A stretch of DNA of 64,000 bases from Aulostomus chinensis (Eukaryota > Chordata > Actinopteri > Syngnathiformes > Aulostomidae): the NCBI GenBank assembly GCA_037954235.1, contig JBBMOA010000007.1:6623501-6687500 (forward strand). The letters are read 5' to 3'. The notes beneath the pieces were generated by a model. It worked only from the letters and a program-made list of their open reading frames with translations. It was not told the origin of the DNA and did not search any database. How positions within the stretch are numbered: the stretch's first letter is position 1; each line of letters starts with the position of its first letter. Made by a program: the position numbers and the translations under genes. Shown piece by piece: positions 48,929 to 61,429 of this stretch.

Positions 48929-48980
48929 CTTGTCTGGTGCAGTTTTCTGCTGGTCCAGTCCAGTGTGTGTGTGTGTGTGT
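48929..48980 (-). other. spx2: spx2 exon 1, 5' UTR
   Basis: A strong donor (AAG|GTAAGT, minus strand) ends at 48929. The 5' edge is estimated from the TATA-like box at about 49.01 kb. No usable ATG is in it, matching the gal layout. Intron 1 runs to 46757 and holds a Penelope-derived inverted repeat. Confidence 0.55.
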
Positions 48981-49002
48981 GTGGTCAGCCCTATGTATCT
49001 CT

Positions 49003-49015
49003 TTGCTTATATTGC
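49003..49015 (-). promoter_or_regulatory. spx2: spx2 TATA-like box
   Basis: The minus strand reads CAATATAAG, about 75 bases upstream of the exon 1 donor. The identical 9-mer lies at the gal promoter. Confidence 0.5.
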
Positions 49016-49118
49016 TCTGCACCAGTAGCCACAGTAATAGCTTCGATCCTGGCTACCTGTGATGCCTAGCAGGACTCCTGTTTACTCAAGACTAAAAAAA
49101 CAGCACAAAAACACTGGC

Positions 49119-49126
49119 TGACGTCA
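49119..49126 (-). promoter_or_regulatory. spx2: perfect cAMP response element upstream of spx2
   Basis: The palindrome TGACGTCA lies about 110 bases upstream of the TATA-like box. Full CRE palindromes bind CREB/ATF factors and are common in neuropeptide promoters. Use in this gene is inferred from position only. Confidence 0.5.
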
Positions 49127-49373
49127 CAGCCCTGCTCTGCCCTGAAGAATATCGATAGTATGGACCTGCTGTTTGATTCATACAAATGTTGTGTGATGTA
49201 TACCTGGCCAGAGAATAACAGATGTGTGTATTAAGTGTTATTACTTTATTAACATTGGAATTGGTTCTAAAAGCTCGCAGAATGCTACAGATTATCAGTG
49301 GCTCTGCTAAGGTGGTTCTAAAGCAGCAACAGTAATTAGAATAACACTACTGAAGCACCACCAAAAGCAGCAA

Positions 49374-50470
49374 CAAAAAAGCCTTCCTTTTAACAGGTAG
49401 GAACATCAAGCAGAACAAGAAGGGACAGAGACAAAGAGAGAGAGACAGGAGGAGGGGGAATGACAGACAGACAGGGGACATGAATAAGATGGAAGGAGAA
49501 GGACAAGGGGAGAGAACTACAGAATGACCTGGGAGTTATGACACACAACAAACAATAACAACAGTGGTAACAACAGTAAACTAGCTACCAATAACCACCA
49601 CCAGTTACTTTATCAATCAACTTCGACATAATATGAGCAATTAAGTGTTTGCAAATGCAATACAAACATGATGCTGATGTTAATGTTAGTACAGTTATGA
49701 ATACTACCAGTACGTATACTAAAACTGATGGTAAGTCTAGCAGTTTACGCAGCTGGCAGTTTAGGCTAAAGCCAACCCTAACTACAAGCTTTATCAAAAA
49801 GGAAGATCTTACAGTAAGTCTACTCTTAAACATAGAGAGGGTGTTTGCATCCCAGACCTAAACTGGCAATTGGTTCCACAGGAGAGAAAACTGATAAATG
49901 AAGGCTCTGGCTTCCATTTTACTTTTGGAGACTCTAGGAACCACAAGTTACCCTGCATCCTGGCAGTATAGGGTTCCAGCTGAATTGTAGGGAACAGTAA
50001 GCCCTGTCAGAAAGGAAGTTGCCTGATTGTTTAGGGCTTTCTGTGTGTTAGAAGAGGGATTTTGAATTCTATTCTGAATTTGATAGGGAGCCAATGCAGA
50101 GAAGCCTGTACAGGAGAGATATGATCTCTTCTACTAGTTCTTATTTAGAATTTTAAAATTTGTGTGAAGTGGTATGTGGGAGTCAAAGAACGGATCCTGA
50201 TTAAAGATAGCAGTGCCAGAGTCTAAGGAAATGCCATCCAAGGTACCTATCTCATTAGATATGTAGATTCAGTCGGTATCAAAAGCTGCACGAAGCTCTA
50301 ACAAGACCAGCACACAGAAAAGTCCTTCATTTGTTACCAGCAGAATGTCATTAGTAATTTTCAGAAATGCTGTTTCTGTGCTATGATGAACCCTGAAACC
50401 TATCTTGAAATCCTCAAATAAAATATCATTTTGAAGAACAGCTACTTTCTCTCAGCGAGTCTCTCCAGTT
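49374..50470 (-). mobile_element. L2-like LINE fragment
   Basis: Decayed match to 30300-31130 and 1320-1410 (CCTTCCTTTTAACAG..., TTTTGGAGACTCTAGGAACC, GAAGCCTGTACAGGAGAGA), continuing to CTATGATGAACCCTGAAACC. It lies just upstream of the spx2 promoter. Confidence 0.65.
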
Positions 50471-50579
50471 GATAGTGGAAACAGCACAGCCACAGTAGTG
50501 CAATAAAATTAATAGTTCAGTGCTGGTCTTTGGTCTGATAGATACTTCTGTTTATTTTTTGTCAGCAGATTATCAATGT

Positions 50580-50815
50580 CAAGTCACTGTCAAGTCAGTT
50601 GTATCTGGACAGTTCCAAAACACAAGAAAGGTTGTCTCATGGGACTTTACAAGAAGAATACATCAAGCGCCACACTACTTCAATTAATTTACACCAAAGA
50701 ATTCTCCATGATCGAGCACATCTGGCAACTGCAGCGACCAAAAATTCCTTTTAACGGGCAGGAACGTCAAACAGACCCAGGTTCACAGAAAACAGCCATC
50801 TGCTTTGAGCATTTA
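50580..50815 (-). mobile_element. L2-like LINE 3' tail
   Basis: GTCAAGTCACTGTCAAGTCA and the ATTCTCCATGATCGAGCAC block match the 3' end at 30160-30400. It is cut by the LTR element at 50816. Confidence 0.65.
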
Positions 50816-51208
50816 TGGGGGAGGTGTGAGGGGGAGGCTTGGCGTGAGGCTGGAGACGGGGAGGCTTGGCGTGAGGCTGGAGATGAGGAGTCTTGACGTG
50901 AGGCTGGAGACGAGGAGGCTTGACGTGAGGCTGGAGATGGGGAGGCTTGGCATGAGGCTGGAGACGGGGAGGTTTGGCGACTTGACTGACTGGAAAACTG
51001 ACAACTGGAGACTGGTGAACCAGTCACAAACCAAAACGCACGTCAATGGACCAACAACCTAACAGGGGAAAACACAGGTTAATTACAAGAGGGTAAACAA
51101 GACACAGGTGGTGCAATAACCCAGGTGAGACACATAAGGTAATCACAGGAGGGAGGTCAGAAAGACAGGACATGACTACAAAATAAGCACGAGACAGGGA
51201 CCGTGACA
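50816..51208 (-). repeat. LTR (3') of the Gypsy-like element, with internal VNTR
   Basis: Shares CCAACAACCTAACAGGGGAA, GGTAATCACAGGAGGGAG and AAGACAGGACATGACTAC with 52887-53301. A ~27-bp tandem unit (GAGGCTGGAGACGGGGAGG) is expanded at 50826-50985. Confidence 0.75.
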
Positions 51209-52114
51209 GTAACCCCCCCCCCCTAAAGGGCTGGCTACCAGACAACCCAAAAAAACCCAACACCAGGGTTGGTGGAGGGTGGCCAGGAGTCAGGGAAGGG
51301 CAAGAACACACCAGTGAACGAAACAACAGAAAACCACTCACTCACCACACCCATGGGGTAAAACATAACACCATGTCAGGGGGGCGGCCGGGGGGCCGCG
51401 AAGAGTTGCGGGAACAGGAGATGCGTCCGCCTGGACCCTGGGAACAGGAGAGTATAGAGGATTTGATCGGAACCTCAACCGGTCACCAAGTGACAAAAAT
51501 GTAAGAATAGACCAGAGAAAGAGAGAGTACAGCCGACGTGTTTTATTCTCAATAGTCTCGCAAATTCTACAACACAGAGTAACAGAAGTTGCCCATGTCG
51601 AGAAAAGCCCCCCTCTCACATCTCATCGACACATCTTTATAGTCAAAGAGGCATGCATTCTGACACCCGGTGCATGCCTGTACTTGGGTAAGTGTGTGCG
51701 TAGGTGAGTGTGTCTTTGAATATGCGTGTATTTTGTGAGTGTGAGTCCCGGTCACTTTGACCGGAACATTTGCAAGATTCTCTCCCAACTCTTAAGAGAT
51801 GGAATGTCCGGAACTGGTGGATGTGTGTACGTACGTGCGTGAGTGTCTTGGCTACTAACTTTGTTTTGGTACAACGAACTTCCCGGAACATTACCCTCCT
51901 CTCGGTGATATTAACATCATCTCAATAACACATCCAAACATGGGAGTAATTCCCGGGACATCGATATCTTCCTCAATAACAAATCCAAACAGGGAGATGA
52001 TGGTGTTGTAATATTCCTTGGTGTTTGCCAGAACCTGACGTTTCCCTTGGTGCTCTTCCACCTAACACAGAGAATCATAAATTTTGGATATATGGCCATA
52101 CATTGTGCTACTAC

Positions 52115-52640
52115 AGATGCGTCCGCCTGGACCCTGGGAACAAGAGAGGCGTCCGCCTGGACCCTCGGCGCCGGAACAGGAGTGACGCCTGCCTGGACCC
52201 TCGGCGCCGGAACAGGAGTGACGCCCGCCAGGACCCTCGGCGCAGGAACAGGAGTGACACCCGCCAGGACCCATGGCGGCAGAGAAGGTGTAGCAGCTGC
52301 TGGGATAGGGATAGTGCCCACCAGAACCCTCGGGGCCAGAACAGGAGCGACACCCACCAGGACCCTCGGCGGAGCAGGAGTTGAGCAAGCCAGGACCCTC
52401 GGCGCTGGAACAGGAGTGGCGCCCGCCAGGGCCCTTGGCAGAGCAGGGTTAGCAACAGCCGCTGGGATTGGGATGATGCCCGCCGGAACCCTCGGCACTG
52501 GGACAGGAGTGGCGCCCGCCAGGGCCCTTGGCAGAGCAGATTTGGCAAAAGCCAAGTCCCCTGACGCCGAGACAGTAGTGGCGTCCACCGGGACCCCCGA
52601 CGCCCAAACAGGAGTGGCGTCCGTGGGTGGCAGTTGCATG
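52115..52640. repeat. ~36-bp GC-rich minisatellite
   Basis: Repeated CGCCTGGACCCTCGGCGCC / GGAACAGGAGTGACGCC units with variants, about 14 copies. Open frames on both strands here (up to 240 codons) are products of the repeat and lack stops in several frames. Confidence 0.85.
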
Positions 52641-52877
52641 GCTTGGGTGAGGGCTGGACCCGCCCTCTTTTTGCCCTTGGGCTGAGAGCTCCCAGGTCTC
52701 CCAGAGGGCTCGCTGCACTGAGCGAGGGCCTCCCAAAGCCAGCTGGGTGCACGTGAAGTCCTCCTCCTTTTTCGATTCCCTCTCCTCCATCATTCTGGCC
52801 ATGTAGGCGAAGTATTGGAGGAGGTTCATTCGTCGTGGGAGGGGAGCAGTCTGCTGGGTCCGTTCTGGTTGATCCAT
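52449..52877 (-). pseudogene. gag-like N-terminal fragment of LTR element
   Basis: Starts MDQPERTQQTAPLPRR shortly inside the LTR, with a helical stretch NLLQYFAYMARMMEERESKK, then runs into the minisatellite. There is no known domain beyond the position typical of gag. Confidence 0.4.
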
Positions 52878-52886
52878 TCTGTTACA

Positions 52887-53301
52887 TGCGGGGAGGTGTG
52901 AGGGGGAAGTAGACCCAGGCGCAGACAGTGGCTAGGTGCACAACAGGGTTTTATTTTGAGACTTGGCGACCGTAGGCGGGGAGACTTGCCGACCGTAGGC
53001 GGGGAGACTTGACGACTAGACTGTGACTGGAGGCTTGACGACTTGACTGTGACTGGAAAACTGACAACTGGTGAAACACAAACTTGCCAGCACAACGCTC
53101 AACGAGACATAAACCAAAACACACGTCAATGTACCAACAACCTAACAGGGGAAAACACACGGGTTAAATACAAGAGGGGAAACAAGACATGGGTGGTGCA
53201 ATCACCCAGGTGATACACATAAGGTAATCACAGGAGGGAGATCAGGAAGACAGGACATGACTACAAAATAAAACAGGAAGCACGAGACAGGGACTGTGAC
53301 A
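52887..53301 (-). repeat. LTR (5') of the Gypsy-like element
   Basis: Same blocks as the other copy, with only two short units in the VNTR position (GACCGTAGGCGGGGAGACTT) and a few small indels. Confidence 0.75.
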
Positions 53302-55955
53302 GAATGCCTTGCAAATACTGTCTTCAGAGCAGTTAACATGCTCTAAAAAATGGTGATGTCCCACGCATTCATGTGAGATATATTTGTGCTTTTATTCAGT
53401 AGCTAGGTCGCCGGAATATTGGCCTTCATACATCCATGATTTTGGCAGAATTATTGCAGAGATGTTGTCAGTTTAATAACGGAGCAGTTTCCCCTGAAGC
53501 AACCTGATACAGCAGAATCAGTGTTGGTATCACTTAAAGTGAACTGCAGACAGAATCATCAGTGTCAGAATTAATATCAGAAGAGGGCCCTGTCTTAACC
53601 ATATCCAAAGCACAGCTGGAAACATCAGGCATAATGGTTCTAATTTGTTCAAGGTGTGTCCACACCCACTTTCTCTGTCCTATGCCAGCAACAAAACTAG
53701 AATCCCCTCCCCTGTGCTGCTGTGTTCAAGAGGGATTCACCTGGCAGTTGTGCTCATCAATTAATGGGTTATGGTTTGCAAACATACAAATAATCAATCA
53801 CAAAATCCACTCTCATCACCAAAGAGGCAGGTGTTTTGGCATCAAAAAGCTTGTCAACATGAGGCAGGATTGAAGAAGGAAACAGGGAGACAATTTACCA
53901 TCTAAAGACCTGTCTCCTGTTTCATGATCAGATGTACAGTCTTATTTTTTTGTTCACTACCATTGTACTGTAGCTAAAACCCAGCAAATAATTATTTTTC
54001 TGGCTTTCCTTCACAATTAAACCACAGGGTGTAACAGTAGACTATGCTGTTACAACAAAAATTACAATTTAGCATTTTATTGGCTGATTTTGGGGATAGG
54101 CCTGCCTTCCAATGGCTTAAAACAAACTTGCTCTCTGCCAAGTTTAATTGTCAACCCCTGACCTACAGTATACTGTTTGTATTTTTTTTTTAACCAAGAC
54201 AGTAGAGAAGATGCCAGAAGAGGAGGGCAGAGAGAAGATGCTGGAGAACGGCAGACATCCCTTGTAGTTCAGAGCAGAGGATGCAAACAGTAGAGAGAGT
54301 GAGACATGGTAAAATATATTTAAATTATCTTATCACAACTTTAAACCGAACTTTAGGCTCAATTTTAGCTAAACCTGTATGTGAAATAAATCAATAAGAT
54401 TTGCTTGTTTACCCCAGTGGAAAATAATGGGCTTCCAAGTAAAGCCACCAGAGGGCACCACACTCTATCCCAGAGGGAGGTTTGAACAGGTGCAGTTGCA
54501 GATGCTTAAGGATACCAGAAGTAAACAACCTTCCATCTTGATGCAACTCAGCTGTTAGTGCACAGAGCATCCTTAGTTAGTGCATGGAGCTGCATTAAAA
54601 AAGAGGGTAAATATATTTATGTGTAGTTTCTGCACAAAATAACTGACAAATATTTGAAGTGAATGTAAAAAAAACAAATTCTAATATTGTAAGGTTTGGG
54701 GAACACATCGCATTTGTCTGCAAGTCATTTCACACAGTGGTTGGTGATAATGATTACCAAACACAACACAGGAGTCTCACTACTGCTGTTATTAATTTGG
54801 TGATAGAATGTCGGTGAAGCGTGTTTGCAGCAGATGCTGAGAGAATGATCTTCCACCCGAGCCATCTGAAAAGCCCCAATTGGAAATATTCTACTTTCCT
54901 CACATTTTTTGCCAGCCATGGCTCAAGAATATAGTAACATGCATTTGTGCCTGAAGAATTATTTAATGAAGCTGGGCCCAAAGAATGGGATTATATGTAT
55001 ATCTGTATCCTAAACCAGTTCTGACACATCCCTCAAATATTAATTTGCAACTTGCCAGCTCACCATCATGCAGGGACAATGCTTTCTGATTATGAAGGTC
55101 TGAAGAGTTAACCACAAATAGAGAGCAGTGATTACTTTCCTCATCTCACCAACTGCAGATGTTTGGGGGAGGCACAGAGTTATAGATTAACTGACCCAGG
55201 GCTTGACCAAGGAATGTTCTGGTCCTCTTGAAAATATGAGTATATTTTTGAGAGACTTAATATAAATTTAAATTTAATTTTCTTCCTCTTAAACATAGGA
55301 AAGGTGTAATTTTTTGTCAAAAGGAACATTGACATAGGCTCAAACCCTTTGTTAAAAAGGAAAATTGGAATGTAGTTTTTATAAACCCCAATGTAAATCA
55401 ATATGACTTAGTCAGTTCATCTGTATTTGACTTGCACTTCATGTGCAACTCCTGTTCAAAATATACAGAATTACAGTTTTTACAGGGACCAGTGATCAGT
55501 GATGTCTGTACTGGATGAACAAGTCAAAGTTTCAAAAGCTATCTTGAAGGAAATTGTAAATATGTTTTGCACAACATTCTCTGAACTCAATTTGATTTCA
55601 TTATTCTAAATCAATCTTTTAATAAAACTCTTCCATTCCTAAATAGTCAGGTAATAAAGAGCCCTGATTTCACCAGGCTGCATGCACTGGCAGTATTCAA
55701 TAGTTGCAGTTCCTGACTGTAGCAGGTAAAACCTCGATGAGGCTAGTTTTGTGTGCAGTGATATTCATTGTGATCAAAGAGAACAAACCAAATCTCAATG
55801 TGAATATAGAACCATTTGGGTTTTTTTTACTCAATTTTTTAAAATCAGATTATAGCATATAAGAGTATTAGAGTGTGGAAGGCTCTAAACAGAGGTCCCT
55901 ATAAGAACCACCTACAGTCAATGAACCCTCACCTCATGTCTCATTGATTGTTGAT
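53302..55955. other. gal-spx2 intergenic stretch, nothing recognised
   Basis: Unique-looking AT-rich DNA between the LTR element and the gal poly(A) signal. No further peptide-precursor exon was found on either strand, though short exons could be missed. Confidence 0.45.
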
Positions 55956-55960
55956 ATGGT

Positions 55961-55966
55961 TTTATT
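55961..55966 (-). terminator. gal: gal poly(A) signal
   Basis: AATAAA on the minus strand, about 190 bases after the gal stop codon. It is the first canonical signal noticed there, giving a short 3' UTR. Confidence 0.6.
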
Positions 55967-56157
55967 TACACAAGAGCAGAAAGATGTCATCTTATTTTGT
56001 ATTTGTTTGGGTTACAATAAGATATTTGGTACAAGGGCTAAACCAGTGCTACATTATAAATGGAGCAACAGTAAAGTAACATTTAGGGCAGCTAGAGCCC
56101 AGACAGGACAATCATAGCCTGGGGAGAGGGATGTGACGTATTGAGAGGCAAAACACA

Positions 56158-56219
56158 TTAGGGATTGACCAGTTCATCTGATGTCACAGAGGAAGGCAGG
56201 CTGTCCAAGGCTCCCATCT
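56158..56219 (-). CDS. gal: gal exon 6, C-terminus
   Basis: Starts with AG, completing GAG (Glu), then EMGALDSLPSSVTSDELVNP and a TAA stop at 56158-56160. The EMGALD motif matches galanin precursors. The acceptor CCTACAG lies beside a CA microsatellite in the intron (56230-56288). Confidence 0.9.
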
Positions 56220-56255
56220 CTGTAGGTATACACACACACACACACACACACACAT

Positions 56256-56288
<33 letters not shown>

Positions 56289-59200
56289 GTTTCAGGCTCA
56301 GACCACAGACAGAATTGGTTATGTCAAACAATCCTTTTGCTATTATATTTACATCCGAATTTAGAGTTAATGAATCAAATTCAAAGAATCAACAACAAAT
56401 CATTAATAAACTGTGAAAGATATTCTGCATTTCAGTATCCAGCTTCTAAAATGGCGCCAGTCTAAAGAAATGTTTCCCATGTGGTGCAACTGGAGCAGAA
56501 GTTGTAGGAACCACTCAAAACATAATCTGAAGGGAACAACCTCTCAGTAATGTCAATTTTTCAAAGCACTTTGGGAAAGTCCCAAATTAATGCCCTGCAA
56601 ATAAGAGGTTGTACATTTTGGACTACAGAAAATGGAGAGAAAAATTTTGCATATTCAGAAACTCCTGTCTGTATTGATTAGAGGCCACACAGTTTTGTTT
56701 TGGTGCTGTACTATCTGTCTATACTGTCTTAATGCAGCTGAAGTTGCTGCATGGGTTGTTCTACTGAGTGGACTGGAAGATCCCTATTCAGACAGGTAAG
56801 GTTGCTTACTGTGTTGGTTCAAGTGTGGACAATAATTACATGATATTAGCGTCATACAAATTTTGTATGTGTGCTTTGTGTGTTAAGCCTGTCATGAATT
56901 TAAAACATAAAACATAAGCTGCTGTACCTTTAAGTTTGAGGTACGACAGGAAGTCAATGACAGTGTGGATGATGTCTTCATCTGCTATTCTTTGGGTGCC
57001 TGTTTAGGAAAAGTACACAGTAAAATCAACAGGTGAAGCTTGACAAAAGGTCTTGAGATAACAAGCAGCATATGAAAAGATGTATTCCAAGAAGACACAA
57101 AATCTTGCTTGAGGTATTAAGGAATGGTTTCAAAAATGTTGAGGAATTCTGATTCGAAATATAGCCATGAAACATACGTAGACCTGTTCTGAAGTCATCC
57201 TCTCGTCCCATGTCTCTCTTGCCAGCCAGACCCGTCTTGTCTCCAAGTGTCCTGTGTCCATCTATGCCATCTGGACAGTGAGAAGTGATCACAGTCCATC
57301 CAGTCATACAAACAGAAAATGTCAAGAGCATGTCATACCACTGGGTGCATCCTTTTCAACTTCCAAGAAAGCAATTTCATGGTGAATGTATATCTAAATG
57401 GTGGTTGTTGAACAGCCTGGAGCTGTCCATGGCAGTTTGTTTGTCACTGTTAGGTTCCTTTTCCAAACTTGTACAGACCACCTGCAGGGCTTGGCTCATG
57501 GAATTGCAAGTAAAAAAAAAAAAAGGAGGGAAGACATTTAACCAGCAGAGGAGACAAAACTTCACATTAGAAGTATAGGCAGCAGATTTTGCACACACAC
57601 GCACACACAAGCACACGCACACACACACACATACATTAACATACACACATTAACATACACACAAATGGAAATCATGATGATTTAACAAAGTGATATGCTC
57701 AGCCATAACAATAGATGTATGCATTTAGAGTGTGTATTCCATGGAAATTTGATGGAACAGTGGTGAAGTGGTTAGCACTGTCGCCTCACAGCAAGAAGGT
57801 TCTGGGTTTGAGCCTAGGCTGGACCACGTGGTCTTTCTGTGTGGAGTTGCATGTTCTTCCTGTCCCTGCATGGGTTCTCTCTGGGTACAAAGAGGGGTCT
57901 AGGCTAATCCATCCAATTTCTTCCGCTTATTCCTGTTAAGGGTCACGGGGTGGCTGGAGCCTATCCCAGCAGCTACGGGCAAGAGGCAGGGTTCACCCTG
58001 GACAGATGGCCAGTCTATTGCAGGGCCAACATATATAGACAGACAACCATTGACACTCACATTCATACCTATGGTCAATTTAGAGCATCCAATTAGCCTT
58101 GTCTCTAATTGCATGTCTTTGGATGGTGGGAAGAAGCCGGAGTACCCAGAAACACGCAGGCACGGGGAGAACATTCAAACTCCACACAGAAAGATCCCGT
58201 GCCCGAGTTGGGACTTGAACCCTGAACCTCCTTGCTCTGAAGCGACAGTGCTAGCCACTGCACTACCGTGCTGGGCTCTAGGCTAATCGGACACTCTAAA
58301 TTGGCCGTAGGTGTGGCTGTGAGAGCGAATGGTTGTCTGTCTATATGCATTGGTCCTGCGATGGACTGGCCACCTGTCCAGGGTGTACCCCACCTCTCCC
58401 CCGAAAGCTGCTGGGATAGGCTCCAGCCCCGTGATTCTTCACAGGATAAGCAGTAGAAAATGGATGGATGGATTCCATGGAATTTTCAGTGGTCTACATT
58501 TCAGTCATGACAGTAGTGGCAGGTGTTTCATTTGTTTACTTCATATCTAGTAAATACACAACTGTGAGACAACTGGCATGTATTTGGCTACAGCCGATGC
58601 TGTTGTCCTTTTGTTTCCTTTAACGCCACAGAATAAGGTATTCTTCATCATAAAAAATGAAACATTAAGTTAATTTTTTTTTTTTTTTACCTCAACAGAT
58701 ACAATTTGGCAGTCTACCAGTGAATCAGGGCATCCGTAAAGGCTCTCTGGATCAGTTATGGAATAAACCAAAACTGTAGCTTCAAGTCAAAGTTTAGGAT
58801 GGGAGGAGTCTCAATGATGTGTTCAGACAGAAAGCCAGGTGCAAGTGCAATTACATATGAAGAAAATACAAGGAAATATTCCAAGGCAACATGAATAACA
58901 CGCAAATATGATTCAAACTGTTTCATATTTGTGTGAACTGAAAAAGTTCAATTAAGTCAGGAATTTGCCCAACATTGTACCACACTGATATTGAATCAGA
59001 AATGATTGTTGGCTTTTTATCTTGCAGGGAAATCAGAAAAAGCTTTGTAGAAGTCACTGATAGTACAACTTGCCTTCCCCTTCATTGATATAATACATGT
59101 ACATACAGTAATCAGCAATCAACCTGGACACACTGTCTTCTATGACTTTTCATGCTTTAGTTTTTTCATCCCCACTGAAGTTCACCACTTTACTCCCGAG

Positions 59201-61388
59201 GGTTGGAATTCTGAGAGCTTATTTCACGCATATGTAATTCCTCTTGAACTACAGAACCACTTGAACAGCTGACCTCTGCACATATTTTTGCTTGCATTTG
59301 CGTTTGTGTGTGTGTTTGTGTGTGAATTCTAATAGGAAATAACAAGGCAGCAGTTAGGTAGTTCCAATATTTTCATAAATGTAATGGAATAAATTACTTA
59401 AATAAATAACAAATCAATTGTATAAGTCATTTAGATGAATAAAGGAGCAAGTATAGTACCTGTTACTGCTTCAAAAAGAGTATTTCAGCAGAGGAAACCT
59501 GCTGAAAGTGAAGGATTATTATCTGAGCATCTGCACTCATATCAATTTAAAACCAGAGCTTGTGGGGATTGCAGGGACATGGCTACAGAAAAGTGGAGTC
59601 ATCTCTGAGCTGATTAACCATGCTGCTTTACATTCATAAATATATAAATATGAAAAACTTTGAGACAGAGCTGGTACACATGTTCAACAGTGCGCTGGTG
59701 CGCACATGAGTGATGGTGCAATGCTAATATCAGGCTGCTTAAGGGCTCAATAGTGCACTGAACATGGTGTTATTGAAGATTTAGGTGTGTACAGTGGTGC
59801 TGCTGGATCTCCTCCACCATTTACTGATGCATACAAGCACTGCCACTTGCCCATAAGATGATCTAATAATTATCTATCAATGATGAGTGATTATCATATA
59901 TATGTTGAACAGATACTTTGATTTCAATTTCAAATGCACACTGTGACTTTCTTTTATTTCATTTTTCTGGTTGTCAGTAAACTAGTTGCTTCAGTTGATA
60001 TAGTGGTGTGAAGATTTCAATCTCCCAGTCAGACAGATCAGACAGATTCCTCTTCTTGGTCAGATTATGTTTCCTCATGTCTTAAACCCAAGGGGTGAGG
60101 CTTCCAAAACAAAAATACATTAGGGCGTGATATTTAATTAGGATTTTTTTTTTTTTTTTTAGGGTCAATGAAATATTCTTTTCTGAGTAAACCTAAGAAG
60201 TAACATCAACTTGGGACATTAGGTTCTGGTGCAGTTGAATACTTTCTGAACATTGGTTCTGTCCACCTAAGTGGTGGACTCTGCACCTACATCCCTTCCT
60301 AGACTGGTAAAATAGAAAACTATAAAATTCAGCAGCATATTATATACATATACATGTAGCATATACATATTAGATAAATGGGACTAGAACAACTGAAATG
60401 CAATCATATGTCATGTTGTTTACAGGGATAAATGATCCCCAGGTCCTAATGGGGGTGAATCAAAACAAAATTACTTCATTAAATTGGAAGCACATGTCTT
60501 GTGTGAGGAGTCACCACTGTCATCACCAATATGGAGCCTGCAATTAATTAATTTGTCATCAGAATGCTTGGAATGTTCAAAATAAAGGTTTGTGAATAGG
60601 TAAGGAACCTTTTCCCTTTCAGCCTGAAAACTCCTTTTTGTTCCCTCACTCTGTGTCCTCTACCTGAGGTCATACCTAGGAAGAAGGGCTGACAGAGTTG
60701 ACATAATCATGAAAAAAAATATATGATTTATTGAATTTTTGCACGTCAGCTGGTGTCTGTTTGAGAGGGCAGGGCATGTTTCAATTGACACTATTGAAAC
60801 ATGGCCATGGTCAAATATGCATATGAAATGGGCAGTTATACCTCCCACTCTGTAATGCAAAAGTAAGAATGTGAGAGGCGTTAATAGCCACAGCAAATCA
60901 ATCAAGTAAATCAATTTAACATGGGTACAATGGATTCCACTAATTAAGCCAATACCAATTGTGGTAATACAATGGACAAACATGTGAATGTTCCTTATTA
61001 GGAGTAGTAGGAGGTTTGTTCTTTTGTGTTTATATTGCATGAATGCAGCATTGGCTCACTATGTCTTACTCAACAGACATGAAATCAGCATGATGTTTTC
61101 TTTGCTCAAAGCTCACATAGAAATGTAGTGTTGGGATGCTTAAGCACAGACAGCAGTATGATGACAGACATTTGCCTTAAGTTACACAAGCAAACTAAAA
61201 TGCAGGATGTTCAACAGAGCAATTCCTGGCCTGACACCAAGGCCCTGCAGAGGCCGTATCTTTCTATCTTACATTGAGTGACCAGTTCGTCTCTGCCTCT
61301 GGCACTGGGTGAATCCTTTATCTGAATTAGGTGATCAATACGACCTGAAACACAGGATGAGGCAGGAGCAACCTTTACCTGGGCTTCA

Positions 61389-61429
<41 letters not shown>

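Larger units (their letters stand above)
50816..53301 (-). mobile_element. non-autonomous Gypsy-like LTR element with minisatellites
   Basis: Direct LTR-like repeats of about 390-415 bases lie at 50816-51208 and 52887-53301. They open TGTCACGGTCCC / TGTCACAGTCCC and close near TCACACCTCCCC on the minus strand. After the upstream LTR comes GTAACAGAATGG and a gag-like start (MDQPERTQQTAPLPRRMNLL). There is no pol. The internal region is filled by GC-rich minisatellites and a 51480-52117 insertion. Confidence 0.65.

Noticed and set aside
52047..52752. Open frames of 200-240 codons on both strands
   Set aside because: They arise from the 36-bp GC-rich minisatellite, whose unit length is a multiple of three and stop-poor in several frames.
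53302..55955. A third galanin/spexin/kisspeptin-type exon between gal and spx2
   Set aside because: I looked for W-x-x-NS, WGPQ and LNSFG-like cores with nearby splice sites on both strands and saw none.
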